DNA of 64,000 bases, from assembly GCF_044454545.1 (NCBI RefSeq), contig NZ_JBITDV010000007.1, positions 248,001 to 312,000 on the forward strand. The letters are read 5' to 3'. This document shows positions 1-8,999 of this stretch, in pieces; within the stretch, counting starts at the first letter, position 1; every line of letters starts with the position of its first letter. The position numbers and the translations under genes were made by a program. Source of the stretch: Cryptosporangium sp044454545. GTDB lineage: Bacteria; Actinomycetota; Actinomycetes; Mycobacteriales; Cryptosporangiaceae. Under the pieces are notes generated by a model. That model ran no database searches and had not been told where the DNA came from. It worked only from the letters and a program-made list of their open reading frames with translations.

Positions 1-1247
1 ACCGCGAGCTGGTCGTCCGGGTCGGTCAGCCGGGGCTCCAGGGCGTCCAGCGCGGGACCCAGGTCAGGACGCCGCTCCCGGGCCGACTCCAGCGCGTCGA
101 GCAGGTGGTCGAGGCCGAACGGGAGGTACGACCGGTACACCGGGAACGCGGCCAGCAACTCGGCCAGCGCGGCCTCCACCTCGGGCACGGCCGACTCGCC
201 CGGCGCGCCGGCCAGCCGGGCCAGCCGGCGCAGCTCGGCCAGCAGCATCCCGGTGGCGACGTCTTTCTTGGACCCGTAGAGCAGCCCGGGGTAGTCGGTC
301 GCGACGCCGGTGAGCTCGGTGTCGAGCGCGGTGAACGCGGCCTCGCCCGCCGGGTCGACGAACAGCGTGCCGACCTCTCCGAGCGCGTCGTAGCCGGTCA
401 GGCCGTCGATCGGCCAGTCCGGCAGCTCCTCGCCCGGCTCGGCGATCTTCTCCACGACCAGCCAGGCCTCCGGGGCGCCCATGTGGAGCCGCTGCAGGTA
501 CTCACCGGGGTCGCGCAGGCCGTCCGGGTGGTCGACGCGGAGTCCGTCCAGGCCGCCCTCGGCGTACCAGCGCAGGATCTCGCCGTGGGTGGCGTTGAAG
601 ACCGTGGGGTCCTCGACGCGGATCCCGGCCAGGTCGGCGATCGCGAAGAAGCGCCGGTAGGTGATCTCGCCGTCGCCCCGGCGCCAGTCGACCAGCTGGT
701 AGTGCTGCCGGTCGTGCACCTCCTGCGCCGAAACGCTCTCACCGTTGCGCCCGGCGCCGGTGCCGGGCGCGATCGGATAGCGGTGCTCGTAGTACCGCAG
801 TTCCCCGTCTTCCACGGTGAGCGCCGACACGTCGTCGTCCGAGCCCAGCACCGGGACGAGGATGCGTCCTCGGCTCCAGTCGATGTCGAACCACCGGGCG
901 TACTCCGAAGCCGCGCCGAGCTTCAACACGTCCCACCAGGCCGGGTTGGCCGAGGGCACCGCGACCCCGACGTGGTTGGGAACGATGTCGACGACCAGCC
1001 CGAGGCCGTGCGCCCGCAGCGCGGCCGTCAGCTCCGCGAGCGCCTCGGCGCCTCCGAGTTCGGTGTTGACGTGTGACGGGTCGACCACGTCGTACCCGTG
1101 CTGCGAGCCGGGCGTGGACTGCAGCAACGGCGCCGAGTACAGCTGCGTCACACCCAGATCGCGCAGGTAGTCGGCCAGCCCGGCGGCGGCCCGCAGATCG
1201 AACGCGGGCTGCACCTGGACCCGGTAGGTACCCCGGACGACGCTCAC
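1..1247 (-). CDS. treY: Maltooligosyl trehalose synthase TreY, N-terminal part (cut by window edge)
   Basis: This GH13 enzyme isomerises the reducing-end alpha-1,4 bond of maltooligosaccharides to alpha-1,1, the first step of the TreY-TreZ trehalose route in the cytoplasm. About 415 codons are visible of a family length near 750-800, and the C-terminus lies beyond base 1. The translation opens with a family-typical TYRVQVQPAFDL and carries DIVPNH (87-92), DGLRVDHPDGL (234-244, probable nucleophile D239) and VVEK (E266 as likely acid/base). I chose the GTG at 1247 because it gives a 4-base GTGA overlap with the stop of the upstream glgX and aligns with the usual TreY N-terminus. A glgX-treY order suggests that GlgX debranches glycogen to feed TreY; treZ would be expected just past the window edge, which is inference. 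Confidence 0.93.
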   Translation of the reverse strand, partial: MSVVRGTYRVQVQPAFDLRAAAGLADYLRDLGVTQLYSAPLLQSTPGSQHGYDVVDPSHVNTELGGAEALAELTAALRAHGLGLVVDIVPNHVGVAVPSANPAWWDVLKLGAASEYARWFDIDWSRGRILVPVLGSDDDVSALTVEDGELRYYEHRYPIAPGTGAGRNGESVSAQEVHDRQHYQLVDWRRGDGEITYRRFFAIADLAGIRVEDPTVFNATHGEILRWYAEGGLDGLRVDHPDGLRDPGEYLQRLHMGAPEAWLVVEKIAEPGEELPDWPIDGLTGYDALGEVGTLFVDPAGEAAFTALDTELTGVATDYPGLLYGSKKDVATGMLLAELRRLARLAGAPGESAVPEVEAALAELLAAFPVYRSYLPFGLDHLLDALESARERRPDLGPALDALEPRLTDPDDQLA

Positions 1248-3355
1248 GAGAGAACCCGCTGCAGCACGAGCAGTGACCGCGACTCGACCGCGATCGAGCC
1301 GCCGGCCTCGGCCACCCGATCTTCCCGCTCGTCCGGGGCCGCGGTGTCGATCGCGACCCGCCACTTCGCCGCGTACTCGCTCGGCGGCATCGTGAAGTCG
1401 ATCGGCTCCCAGTGCGCGTTGAACGCGAGGACGAACGAGTCGTCGGTGATCTGGTCGCCCTGCGGCCCCAGCTCGCGGATCCCGTCGCCGTTGAGGAACA
1501 GCATGATCGCGCGTCCGAAGTCGCTGTCCCAGTCTTCCTCGGTCATCTCGTGTCCGTCCGGAGTGAACCACTCGATGTCGTTGAGCGGGGTGCCGGCCCC
1601 GCGCCGCACCGGACGCCCGTCGAAGAACCGGCGCCGGCGGAACACCGGGTGCTCGGCGCGGAACGTCGCCAGGTGCCGGACGAAGTCGATCAGGCCGTCG
1701 TCGGCGTCTTTCCAGTCGACGTAGGAGAGGTCGCTGTCCTGGCAGTAGGCGTTGTTGTTGCCCTGCTGGGTGCGGCCCAGCTCGTCCCCGTGCCCGATCA
1801 TCGGGACGCCCTGGGACAGCAGCATCGTGGCCAGGAAGTTCCGTCGCTGGCGGGCCCGCAGTTCGAGGATCGCCTTGTCGTCGGTGGGGCCTTCGGCGCC
1901 GCAGTTCCAGGACCGGTTGTGGCTCTCGCCGTCCTTGTTGTCCTCGCCGTTGGCCGTGTTGTGCTTCTCGTTGTACGAGACCAGGTCGTTGAGCGTGAAC
2001 CCGTCGTGGCAGGTCACGAAGTTGATGCTGGCCACCGGGCGGCGCCCGTCGTGCTGGTACAGGTCGGCCGACCCGGAGATGCGGGACGCGAACTCGCCGA
2101 GCGTGCCCGGCTCGCCGCGCCAGAAGTCCCGGACCGTGTCGCGGTACCGGCCGTTCCACTCCGTCCACAGCGGCGGGAAGTTGCCGACCTGGTAGCCACC
2201 GGGCCCGACGTCCCACGGCTCGGCGATCAGCTTCACCTGGCTGACGATCGGGTCCTGCTGGATGACCTCGAAGAACGTCGAGAGCCGGTCGACGTCGTAG
2301 AACTCGCGGGCCAGCGTCGCCGCGAGGTCGAACCGGAACCCGTCGACGTGCATCTCGGTGACCCAGTACCGCAGCGAGTCCATGATCAGCTGCAGCGAGT
2401 GCGGCTGCCGGACGTTCAAGCTGTTGCCGGTGCCGGTGTAGTCCATGTAGTACTCGGGCTGGTCGTCCACCAGCCGGTAGTACGTGCGGTTGTCGATCCC
2501 GCGGAAGCCCAGCGTCGGCCCGAGGTGGTTGCCCTCGGCGGTGTGGTTGTAGACGACGTCGAGGATGACCTCGATGTCGGCCGCGTGCAGCGCCTTCACC
2601 ATCGCCCGGAACTCCTGGACCTGCTGCCCGCGGGTGCCGGTGCCGCTGTAGCCGGAGTACGGGGCGAGGAAGCCGATCGTGTTGTAGCCCCAGTAGTTCC
2701 GCAGGCCCTTCTCGACCAGGTAGTGGTCGTGCACGAAGTGGTGCACCGGCATCAGTTCGAGCGCGGTGACGCCCAGGCGCCGGAGGTGATCGATCACCGA
2801 CTGGTGCCCGATGCCCGCGTACGTGCCGCGCAGCGCCTTCGGCACGCCGGGGTGATTCATGGTCAGGCCGCGGACGTGGGTCTCGTAGATGACCGTCTCG
2901 TGGTACTGGTGGCGGGGTGACCGATCGTCGGCCCAGTCGAAATACGGGTTCGCGACGACGCATTTTGGCAGGTGCCGGGCCGAATCGGTGTCGGAACGGT
3001 CGTTCGGCGACTCGAACTTGTACCCGAACAGCGAGTCGTCCCAGTCGACGTCGCCGTCGATCGCTTTCGCGTACGGATCGAGCAACAGCTTGTTCGGGTT
3101 GCACCGGACGCCCGACTGCGGGTCGTGCGGGCCGTGGACCCGGAATCCGTATCGCTGCCCGGGCTGGAGACCGGCCAGATAGCCGTGCCACACGAACCCG
3201 TCGACCTCGGGGAGGGCGTACCGCTCCTCCGCGCCGCTGTCGTCGAACAGACAGACCTCGACCTTGGTCGCGGCCTCGGAGAACAGCGCGAAATTCGTGC
3301 CGACGCCGTCGTAGGTCGCACCCAAGGGGTAACTGGTGCCGGCCCACACCTGCAT
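1244..3355 (-). CDS. glgX: Glycogen debranching enzyme GlgX
   Basis: This 703-residue GH13 isoamylase-type enzyme hydrolyses alpha-1,6 branches of glycogen or maltodextrin. An N-terminal CBM48/isoamylase-N domain (about 8-110) precedes the catalytic barrel. The conserved regions are DVVYNH (266-271), DGFRFDLA (338-345, nucleophile D343), IAEPWD (acid/base E379) and TCHDGF (transition-state stabiliser D450). The length matches the GlgX/TreX family (about 690-720). The start is ATG at 3355, preceded on the minus strand by a purine-rich AGAGGAGG-like site. The stop overlaps treY by 4 bases, so the two are translationally coupled, which supports a role in the TreX-TreY-TreZ pathway rather than general glycogen turnover alone. 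The 166 bases upstream are shared with the divergent antiporter gene. Confidence 0.96.
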   Translation of the reverse strand: MQVWAGTSYPLGATYDGVGTNFALFSEAATKVEVCLFDDSGAEERYALPEVDGFVWHGYLAGLQPGQRYGFRVHGPHDPQSGVRCNPNKLLLDPYAKAIDGDVDWDDSLFGYKFESPNDRSDTDSARHLPKCVVANPYFDWADDRSPRHQYHETVIYETHVRGLTMNHPGVPKALRGTYAGIGHQSVIDHLRRLGVTALELMPVHHFVHDHYLVEKGLRNYWGYNTIGFLAPYSGYSGTGTRGQQVQEFRAMVKALHAADIEVILDVVYNHTAEGNHLGPTLGFRGIDNRTYYRLVDDQPEYYMDYTGTGNSLNVRQPHSLQLIMDSLRYWVTEMHVDGFRFDLAATLAREFYDVDRLSTFFEVIQQDPIVSQVKLIAEPWDVGPGGYQVGNFPPLWTEWNGRYRDTVRDFWRGEPGTLGEFASRISGSADLYQHDGRRPVASINFVTCHDGFTLNDLVSYNEKHNTANGEDNKDGESHNRSWNCGAEGPTDDKAILELRARQRRNFLATMLLSQGVPMIGHGDELGRTQQGNNNAYCQDSDLSYVDWKDADDGLIDFVRHLATFRAEHPVFRRRRFFDGRPVRRGAGTPLNDIEWFTPDGHEMTEEDWDSDFGRAIMLFLNGDGIRELGPQGDQITDDSFVLAFNAHWEPIDFTMPPSEYAAKWRVAIDTAAPDEREDRVAEAGGSIAVESRSLLVLQRVLS

Positions 3356-3521
3356 CGTGCCTCCTCTTCTAGCTGCTGTCGGTGCTTAGCCCGCCGCTGG
3401 GCCGTCGGAACGAGACCTGCCCCGAGTCGGCCCGGTGCAATCCTCCGCCCTCCGGGGTCAACTCCGCTGACCGGGGGCCATGAGTGAGTAGGTTTTCGCG
3501 TTCACCGGGTAGCTCTGGGTC

Positions 3522-5069
3522 GTGAACTCTCTGGTCGTCGTCCTGGTGCTGCTTCTCGGGGTGGTGCTCGTCAGCCCGCTGGCCGATCGGTTCGGCGTCC
3601 CGGCGCCGGTGGCGCTGACCCTCGTCGGTGCTCTGCTGGCCCTACTTCCGGACGCCCCCACCGAGCTGATCGAGCCCGAGCTCGTTCTTCCGCTGTTCCT
3701 GCCGCCGCTCCTGTTCGCGGCCGCGCAGCGGAGCTCCCGCCGGGATTTCACCCGGAATTGGAAGATCCTGCTGGCGCTCGCGGTCGGCCTGGTGCTGGTG
3801 ACGACCGCGGTGGTGGCGGCCGTCGCCCGCTGGATCGACCCGAGCCTGCCGCTCTGGTCGGCGATCGCGCTGGGAGCGATCGTCTCGCCGCCGGACCCGG
3901 TCGCGGCCACGTCGCTGGCCGGGCGGCTCGGGCTGCCGAAACGGCTGGTCTCGATCCTGGAGGGCGAGGGCCTGATCAACGACGCGGTCGCGCTGGTCGT
4001 CTACACGATGGCGGTGTCGGCGGCGCTCACCGGCTCGCTCTCGGTGCCGGACGGCGCGGGCACGCTGGCGGTATCGGTGCTGGTAGCGCCCTTGGCCGGT
4101 CTGTTCGTCGGTTGGGTCGGCCGGACGCTGATCAGCCACCTCTCCGATCCCAGGGCCGAGGTCGGTCTCTCGCTGCTGCTGCCGTACGCGGCCTACCTCG
4201 GGCTCGAGGAACTGGGCGGCTCGGGGGTGCTGGCGGTGGTGGTGGCCGGTCTGATGCTCGGGCAGCACGGCAGCGACGCCTACACCGGCGCCGGGTTCCT
4301 GGCCGGTGGCACGGTCTGGCGGGTGCTCGACTGGATGATCGGCGGGTTCGCGTTCGGCCTGGTCGGGTTCGAGCTGGTCAAGGTCGTGGCCGATCCGGGC
4401 GTCCCGACCTACGGAGTCGGGGTGGCGGCGGCGGTCTGCCTGGCCGCGGTCATGACCCGCGGGCTGTTCGTGCTGCCGCTCGGGTGGCTGGCGGGCCGCC
4501 GGATGCGGAAGACGTCCGAGGGGCACGGCTGGCGGGAGTCGGTGGTCGTGTCCTGGGCCGGGATGCGCGGGGTGGTGACGCTCGCCACCGCGCTGGCCCT
4601 CCCCGACGACTTCCCCGGGCGTCCGGTGGTGCTGTTCGCCGCGATCGCGGTCGTCGTCGTGACGCTGATCGGCCAGGGACTGAGCCTCCCGTGGCTGGTG
4701 CGGGCGCTCGGCGTCCGGTCGTCGGAGGAGGAACAGGACGACATCGGCCGGGCCCGGGCGCTGGCCGCCGGTGCGGCCCTGGCTCGTCTCGACGAGCTCC
4801 ACGCCGACGGCCGGGTGGACGACGAAGTGGCCGGCGTCGTGCGCAAGCGGTACGCGCGGGCGGTGCCGGATCTCCGCGAGGACCTGCCCGAAGCGGTTCA
4901 GCAGCGGATCTTCGACGTCACGAAGGTGTCCAGGCACCTGCGCGACGCCGAGCAGGCGGCGGTGCTGAGCCTGCGCAGCGAGGGCGAAGTGAGCGCCGAA
5001 GCCGCCGACCGAGTGCTCCGCGACATCGCGGCCCGGTCGCTGAGAGACTCCTACCGCCACGGCTCTTAG
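3522..5069 (+). CDS. CPA1-family Na+/H+ antiporter
   Basis: This 515-residue cation:proton antiporter exchanges cytoplasmic Na+ (or K+) for external protons. It has about 12 hydrophobic helices in the first 400 residues. The CPA1 hallmarks are visible: SPPDPVAA (122-129) and GEGLINDA with the N153-D154 pair at the ion site. A hydrophilic C-terminal cytoplasmic tail (about 405-515) contains helical, charged sequence that may be regulatory. The start is GTG at 3522. A GGGTAG hexamer sits only about 10 bases upstream and there is no strong ribosome binding site, so the message may have almost no leader; this is weak evidence. The gene is divergent from glgX and is followed by an unusual repeat cluster. 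The substrate preference cannot be read from the sequence. Confidence 0.93.
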   Translation: MNSLVVVLVLLLGVVLVSPLADRFGVPAPVALTLVGALLALLPDAPTELIEPELVLPLFLPPLLFAAAQRSSRRDFTRNWKILLALAVGLVLVTTAVVAAVARWIDPSLPLWSAIALGAIVSPPDPVAATSLAGRLGLPKRLVSILEGEGLINDAVALVVYTMAVSAALTGSLSVPDGAGTLAVSVLVAPLAGLFVGWVGRTLISHLSDPRAEVGLSLLLPYAAYLGLEELGGSGVLAVVVAGLMLGQHGSDAYTGAGFLAGGTVWRVLDWMIGGFAFGLVGFELVKVVADPGVPTYGVGVAAAVCLAAVMTRGLFVLPLGWLAGRRMRKTSEGHGWRESVVVSWAGMRGVVTLATALALPDDFPGRPVVLFAAIAVVVVTLIGQGLSLPWLVRALGVRSSEEEQDDIGRARALAAGAALARLDELHADGRVDDEVAGVVRKRYARAVPDLREDLPEAVQQRIFDVTKVSRHLRDAEQAAVLSLRSEGEVSAEAADRVLRDIAARSLRDSYRHGS

Positions 5070-5077
5070 GGGGCGGC

Positions 5078-5336
5078 CCGCTGAGGACGGCGCTGACAGG
5101 CGAGCGCGCCTCCTTGAGACGGGACCCTGATGTCTCGGCGTCGGCGCGCTCGACTGTCAGCCCCGCCCTCAGCGGGCTCCAGGTCAGAACAGGCCTCCGG
5201 GGCCTCTGATTCTCGGCTCGGGGGGCTCGGCTGTCAGCGCCGCCTTCAGCGGGCTCCAGGTCAGAACACCCCGGTCTTGGTGTCGGCGGGCTCGGCTGTC
5301 AGCGCCGCCTTCAGCGGGCTCCTGTGCGGGTCAGAG
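5078..5336. repeat. 33-bp inverted repeat followed by two further direct copies
   Basis: The 365-base gap after the antiporter holds four copies of one element. The arms 5078-5110 and 5143-5175 are inverted copies matching at about 30 of 33 positions around a 32-base loop, so they could form a long hairpin. The right-arm sequence then recurs in direct orientation at 5224-5267 and 5289-5336, with core CTGTCAGCGCCGCCTTCAGC, at spacings of 78 and 65 bases. The first arm starts 8 bases after the antiporter stop, so a terminator or RNA-stability role is plausible. No open reading frame explains the conservation between copies. Confidence 0.8.
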
Positions 5337-5434
5337 CTTCTGCGCAACCGCTGTGCGCCCGCTGCGCACTTCGGGCGCGACCCCGGGCTTCCGATCTGCC
5401 GGGTGTCAGCAACCCGCCCAGCTCAGGAGATTCG

Positions 5435-5767
5435 ATGACGTCTGACCAGCTCTTCGCCGCCGCCTCCGTCTCCGAGACGCCGCTGGTCCGGGACCGCCGC
5501 CGCCGCGGCCAGCACGTCGAGCTGGTCGGCACGATCAGCGCGCACGACGTCGCCGAGGGCACGGTCACGATCGTCGACATCCAGGACGGGCGCCGGTTCC
5601 ACGCCGAGTTGGTCGTACAGCTCACCGCGTCGGCCACGATCACGGTCGACGGCCAGCGCCGGGTGCTGTCCGCGCTGCCGGTCGGGCACAAGCTCATCGT
5701 CTCCGGCCTCCTCGACGGCTCCCTGCTGCTCTCCGGCGAGGTGCACGCGCTCACAATCGGGGGCTGA
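5435..5767 (+). CDS. Hypothetical beta-rich protein, 110 aa
   Basis: I do not recognise this family. The start is the ATG at 5435, which follows a good AGGAGA site 4-9 bases upstream; the open frame extends further up but through the repeat region without a site. After about 25 polar N-terminal residues the sequence alternates hydrophobic and polar residues (for example HVELVGTIS, GTVTIVDI, ATITVDG, HKLIVSGLL), which suggests a small beta-barrel or OB-like fold. There is no signal peptide and no transmembrane segment. The gene is 71 bases upstream of an SDR gene on the same strand and may be co-transcribed with it. No catalytic motif is seen. Confidence 0.65.
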   Translation: MTSDQLFAAASVSETPLVRDRRRRGQHVELVGTISAHDVAEGTVTIVDIQDGRRFHAELVVQLTASATITVDGQRRVLSALPVGHKLIVSGLLDGSLLLSGEVHALTIGG

Positions 5768-5838
5768 GTCCGTTTGCTCCCCCGATCGCTCGGGCACCTC
5801 GACGGTGCACGTGAGCTGAGCCGAGGGAGACGACAACC

Positions 5839-6852
5839 ATGCCGACAGCGACCGGTGCCCCCGTCGTGGTAGTGACCGGTGCGAGCGCGGGTGTGGGCCG
5901 AGCCGCCGTGCTGGCCTTCGCGAAGCGTGGGGCGGCGGTCGGACTGATCGCCCGCGGCCACGCCGGTCTCACGGCCGCCTGCCACGAGGCCCAGGAGAAC
6001 GGCGCTTCCGACGCGTTGGTCGTCGTCGCCGACGTGGCCGACGCGGACGCCGTGGAGGCGGCCGCCGCCCGGATCGAGGCCGAGCTCGGGCCGATCGACG
6101 TCTGGGTGAACAACGCGATGGCCAGCGTGTTCGCGTACACCTGGGACGTCACGCCCGCGGAGTTCAAGCGCGTCACCGAGGTCACGTACCTGGGTTTCGT
6201 GAACGGCACGCTGGCCGCCCTGAAGCGGATGCGTGAGCGCGACTCCGGCACGATCGTCCAGGTGGGTTCCTCGCTGGCGTACCGGGCCATCCCTCTGCAG
6301 GCGCCGTACTGCGCGTCCAAGCACGCGGTCGAGGGCTTCACCGAGGCGCTGCGCGTCGAGCTGCGGGCGACCGGCAGCAACGTGCGGGTCAGCCAGGTGA
6401 ACCTGCCGGCCATGAACACCCCGCAGTTCGGCTGGGTGCGGACCCGGCTGCCCCGGCACCCCCAGCCGGTGCCGCCGATCTACCAGCCCGAGGTGGGCGC
6501 CGAGGCCATCGTCCGCGCGGCCGAGACCGGACAGCGGCTGCTCGACGTCGGCATGATCACGGTCGCCACCCGGTGGGGCCAGAAGTTCATTCCACGGGTG
6601 CTCGACCACTACCTCGCCCGGAAGGGCGTCGACAGCCAGCAGACGCCGGAGCGGATCGACGCCGGCGCCTGGAAGGACAACCTGTCCAAACCCCTGGACG
6701 ACACCCAGGACCGCGGTGCCCACGGCGTGTTCGACGACCGGGCCAAGTCACACAGCTGGCAGGCCTGGGCGGCCGGACGCAAGCCGCTGGTGCTGGCCGC
6801 CGGCGGAGGAGTGGTCCTCGCCGCCGCCGTACTCGGGCGCGCCCGCCGATGA
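5839..6852 (+). CDS. SDR-family oxidoreductase with C-terminal membrane anchor
   Basis: This 337-residue classical short-chain dehydrogenase/reductase should use NAD(P)(H). Its Rossmann motif TGASAGVG is at 13-20, NNAM at 91-94, the catalytic serine near 144-145 and YCASK (Y157, K161). This is longer than a standard 250-residue SDR. The extra C-terminal part ends in a hydrophobic stretch (about 311-330) followed by RARR, which looks like a membrane tail anchor. The ATG at 5839 follows a GAGGGAG site. The stop overlaps the next gene as ATGA, so the product is probably made together with the FAD oxidoreductase downstream, and both may act on a lipid or isoprenoid-like substrate. The substrate is unknown. 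Confidence 0.88.
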   Translation: MPTATGAPVVVVTGASAGVGRAAVLAFAKRGAAVGLIARGHAGLTAACHEAQENGASDALVVVADVADADAVEAAAARIEAELGPIDVWVNNAMASVFAYTWDVTPAEFKRVTEVTYLGFVNGTLAALKRMRERDSGTIVQVGSSLAYRAIPLQAPYCASKHAVEGFTEALRVELRATGSNVRVSQVNLPAMNTPQFGWVRTRLPRHPQPVPPIYQPEVGAEAIVRAAETGQRLLDVGMITVATRWGQKFIPRVLDHYLARKGVDSQQTPERIDAGAWKDNLSKPLDDTQDRGAHGVFDDRAKSHSWQAWAAGRKPLVLAAGGGVVLAAAVLGRARR

Positions 6853-8444
6853 GCGGCCCCACCGAGAACGTCGATGCGGTGATCGTCGGCGCCGGCCACA
6901 ACGGGCTGGTCGCGGCGAACCTGCTGGCCGACCGAGGGTGGCACGTACTCGTGCTGGAGGCGGCCGACGAGCCGGGTGGCGCGGTGCGTAGCGACGAGAT
7001 CAGCCCGGGGTACACGGCCGACCTGTGCAGCGCGTTCTACCCGCTGGGCGGGGCGTCGCCGGTGCTGGCCGGGCTCGACCTCGAGCAGCACGGGCTGCGC
7101 TGGCGCCACGCGCCGCAGGTCCTGGCCCACGTCCTGCCCGACGACCGGGCCGCCGTCCTCTCCCGTGACCTGGACGCGACCGCGGCGTCGGTGGACGCGT
7201 TCGCGCCCGGTGACGGCGACGCCTGGCGGGCCGAGGCCGAGCGGTTCCGGGGCATCGCCGACCAGCTGATCAACGCGTTGTTCCAGCCGTTCCCGCCGGT
7301 CCGGGCCGCAGCCGGGCTGCTCGGCTCGCTGGGGATCGCGGACGGACTCCGGTTCGCGCGGTTCGCCGTCCAGCCGGTGAAACAGTACGTCTCCGAGACG
7401 TTCTCGGGCGAGGGCGCGAAAATCCTGCTCGCCGGGAACGCGCTCCACACCGACCTGCAGCCGGAGAGCGCCGCGAGCTCGGTGTTCGGCTGGCTGCTGG
7501 CGATGCTCGGCCAGTTCCAGGGCTTCCCCGTGCCCGAGGGCGGCGCCGGTGCGCTCACCGGCGCGCTGGTGTCCCGGCTGAAGGCGGCCGGGGGAATGCT
7601 GCGGTGCTCCGAGCCGGTCGACCGGATCCTGGTCGCGCACGGGCGGGCGCTCGGCGTGCGGACGGCGTCCGGTGCGCTGATCCAGGCGCGTAAGGCGGTG
7701 CTGGCCGACGTCGCCGCGCCGCACCTCTACCGGCAACTGGTCGGCGAGAAGCACCTGCCGCCGCGGCTGGTCGACGACCTGAAGCGCTTCGCCTGGGACA
7801 ACGCGATCATCAAGGTCGACTGGGCCCTGTCCGGGCCGGTGCCGTGGACCGCGGAGGAGGCCCGCCAGGCCGGCACCGTGCACCTCGGCGTCGACCTGGA
7901 CGGCTTGACCCAGTACGGCGCCGACCTGGCCCGCCGCCGTGTCCCCGGACACCCGTTCGTGCTGGCCGGGCAGATGGCCGTGGCCGACCCGTCCCGCGCG
8001 CCGGAGAACGGCGAATCGCTCTGGGCGTACACGCACGTCCCGCACGGCCACGAGTGGGCGCCGGGCGAGACCGAGCGGCATGCCGACAAGGTCCAGGCGC
8101 TGTTCGAGAAGCACGCACCGGGGTTCGCCGACCGCATCGTCGCGCGCCGCGTACTCGGCACGAAGGACGTCGCCCACGGGAACCCGTCGCTGCCGGAGGG
8201 CGTCGCGAACCTCGGCACGGCCGCGATCCACCAGCAGCTGTTCTTCCGGCCGGTACCGGGGCTCGGCCGGGCCGATACGCCGATCGACCGGCTGTACCTG
8301 GCCAGTGCGTCGGCGCACCCGGGTGGCGGGGTGCACGGCGGTCCGGGCAGCAACGCGGCCACGGCGGCCGTGCGTCGCAACGCGCTCGGCGGCTCCGGTT
8401 ACGCCGCGCTGATCCGTGCGGCGAACCGGGCCGTCTACCGCTAG
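6849..8444 (+). CDS. Phytoene desaturase-like NAD(P)/FAD oxidoreductase
   Basis: This 531-residue flavoprotein belongs to the amine oxidase/phytoene dehydrogenase-like superfamily. The N-terminus carries the dinucleotide motif VIVGAGHNGLVAANLL (about 9-24) followed by an acidic residue in LEAADEPGG, which is typical of FAD binding. The C-terminal segment YLASASAHPGGGVHGGPG resembles the second FAD-contact region of these enzymes. The ATG at 6849 overlaps the SDR stop by 4 bases and was preferred over the longer open frame, which would run through the SDR gene. Enzymes of this type desaturate or isomerise polyenes, but several actinobacterial homologues have no known substrate and no other carotenoid genes are nearby, so I do not assign a pathway. 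Confidence 0.88.
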   Translation: MSGPTENVDAVIVGAGHNGLVAANLLADRGWHVLVLEAADEPGGAVRSDEISPGYTADLCSAFYPLGGASPVLAGLDLEQHGLRWRHAPQVLAHVLPDDRAAVLSRDLDATAASVDAFAPGDGDAWRAEAERFRGIADQLINALFQPFPPVRAAAGLLGSLGIADGLRFARFAVQPVKQYVSETFSGEGAKILLAGNALHTDLQPESAASSVFGWLLAMLGQFQGFPVPEGGAGALTGALVSRLKAAGGMLRCSEPVDRILVAHGRALGVRTASGALIQARKAVLADVAAPHLYRQLVGEKHLPPRLVDDLKRFAWDNAIIKVDWALSGPVPWTAEEARQAGTVHLGVDLDGLTQYGADLARRRVPGHPFVLAGQMAVADPSRAPENGESLWAYTHVPHGHEWAPGETERHADKVQALFEKHAPGFADRIVARRVLGTKDVAHGNPSLPEGVANLGTAAIHQQLFFRPVPGLGRADTPIDRLYLASASAHPGGGVHGGPGSNAATAAVRRNALGGSGYAALIRAANRAVYR

Positions 8445-8477
8445 TCCCTCCCCGGCCGGGCGGCACCGTCGCCGGGC

Positions 8478-8505
8478 GCGCCCGGCGCACTCGTGCGCCG
8501 GGCGC
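8478..8505. terminator. Bidirectional GC-rich hairpin between convergent genes
   Basis: A perfect 12-bp stem (8478-8489 with 8494-8505) closes a CTCG loop and lies between the stop of the FAD oxidoreductase (8444) and the convergent stop of the SRPBCC gene (8510). There is no T-run on either strand, as is common in high-GC actinobacteria. Confidence 0.6.
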
Positions 8506-8509
8506 CGGG

Positions 8510-8983
8510 CTAGGAGTCGAGGCGGTTCGCGCCGCCCGGCGCGTACCGCACATCGTTGACGGCCCGGTCGGCGAGCCGCCGCAGCGACTCCCGGTTCCGG
8601 GCCTTCAGCACCGGCGCGATCAGCGGCTCGGGCACGAACCGCCCCGGCCCGTCCACGAACTCCTCGGACATCGTCGCGAGCGTGCCGTCGTCGCCGGTGG
8701 GCTCCAGCTCGACCCGGACGATGCCGCCGAACAGCGGCCAGGCCTTGACTTTCAGCACGAACAGCCGGTCCTTCTCCATCTCGAGGACCACCGAGACGTC
8801 CTGCACCATCACCGGCCATCCGCCGACGCTGTGGTGGATCCGCGTGCCGACGGCCGGGAAGCCTTCGTCGACGTCCCGGATGTGGCTGGCCCCGACGACC
8901 CAGCTGGCGTAGGCCCAGCCGTCGCTGAGCACGGCGAAGACGCGGTCGGGTGTCGCGGGGATGGCCTGGCGCACGGTCTGCAT
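8510..8983 (-). CDS. SRPBCC (START/Bet v1-like) family protein
   Basis: This 157-residue protein has the layout of the polyketide cyclase/dehydrase-like SRPBCC fold. It opens with an amphipathic strand and the family-typical phrase PATPDRVFAVLSDGWAYASWV, with a central antiparallel sheet (about 50-105) and a long C-terminal helix (about 118-145). Such proteins bind hydrophobic ligands in a deep cavity; no catalytic residues are defined. The start ATG is at 8983, 16 bases after the stop of the upstream amylase-like gene on the same strand, so the two likely share a transcript. Its relation to that enzyme is unclear. Confidence 0.82.
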   Translation of the reverse strand: MQTVRQAIPATPDRVFAVLSDGWAYASWVVGASHIRDVDEGFPAVGTRIHHSVGGWPVMVQDVSVVLEMEKDRLFVLKVKAWPLFGGIVRVELEPTGDDGTLATMSEEFVDGPGRFVPEPLIAPVLKARNRESLRRLADRAVNDVRYAPGGANRLDS

Positions 8984-8999
8984 GACAAGCCGGTACCCG

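Noticed and set aside
3502..3512. GGGTAG just upstream of the antiporter GTG as a SigB/SigF-like promoter
   Set aside because: The only -35 candidate at proper distance is GTAG, which breaks the GNNT pattern; I left it out of the motif set.
6609..8819. A 736-codon minus-strand frame antisense to the FAD oxidoreductase
   Set aside because: It has no recognisable domain and an Arg/Ala-rich composition, while the plus-strand gene has clear FAD motifs.
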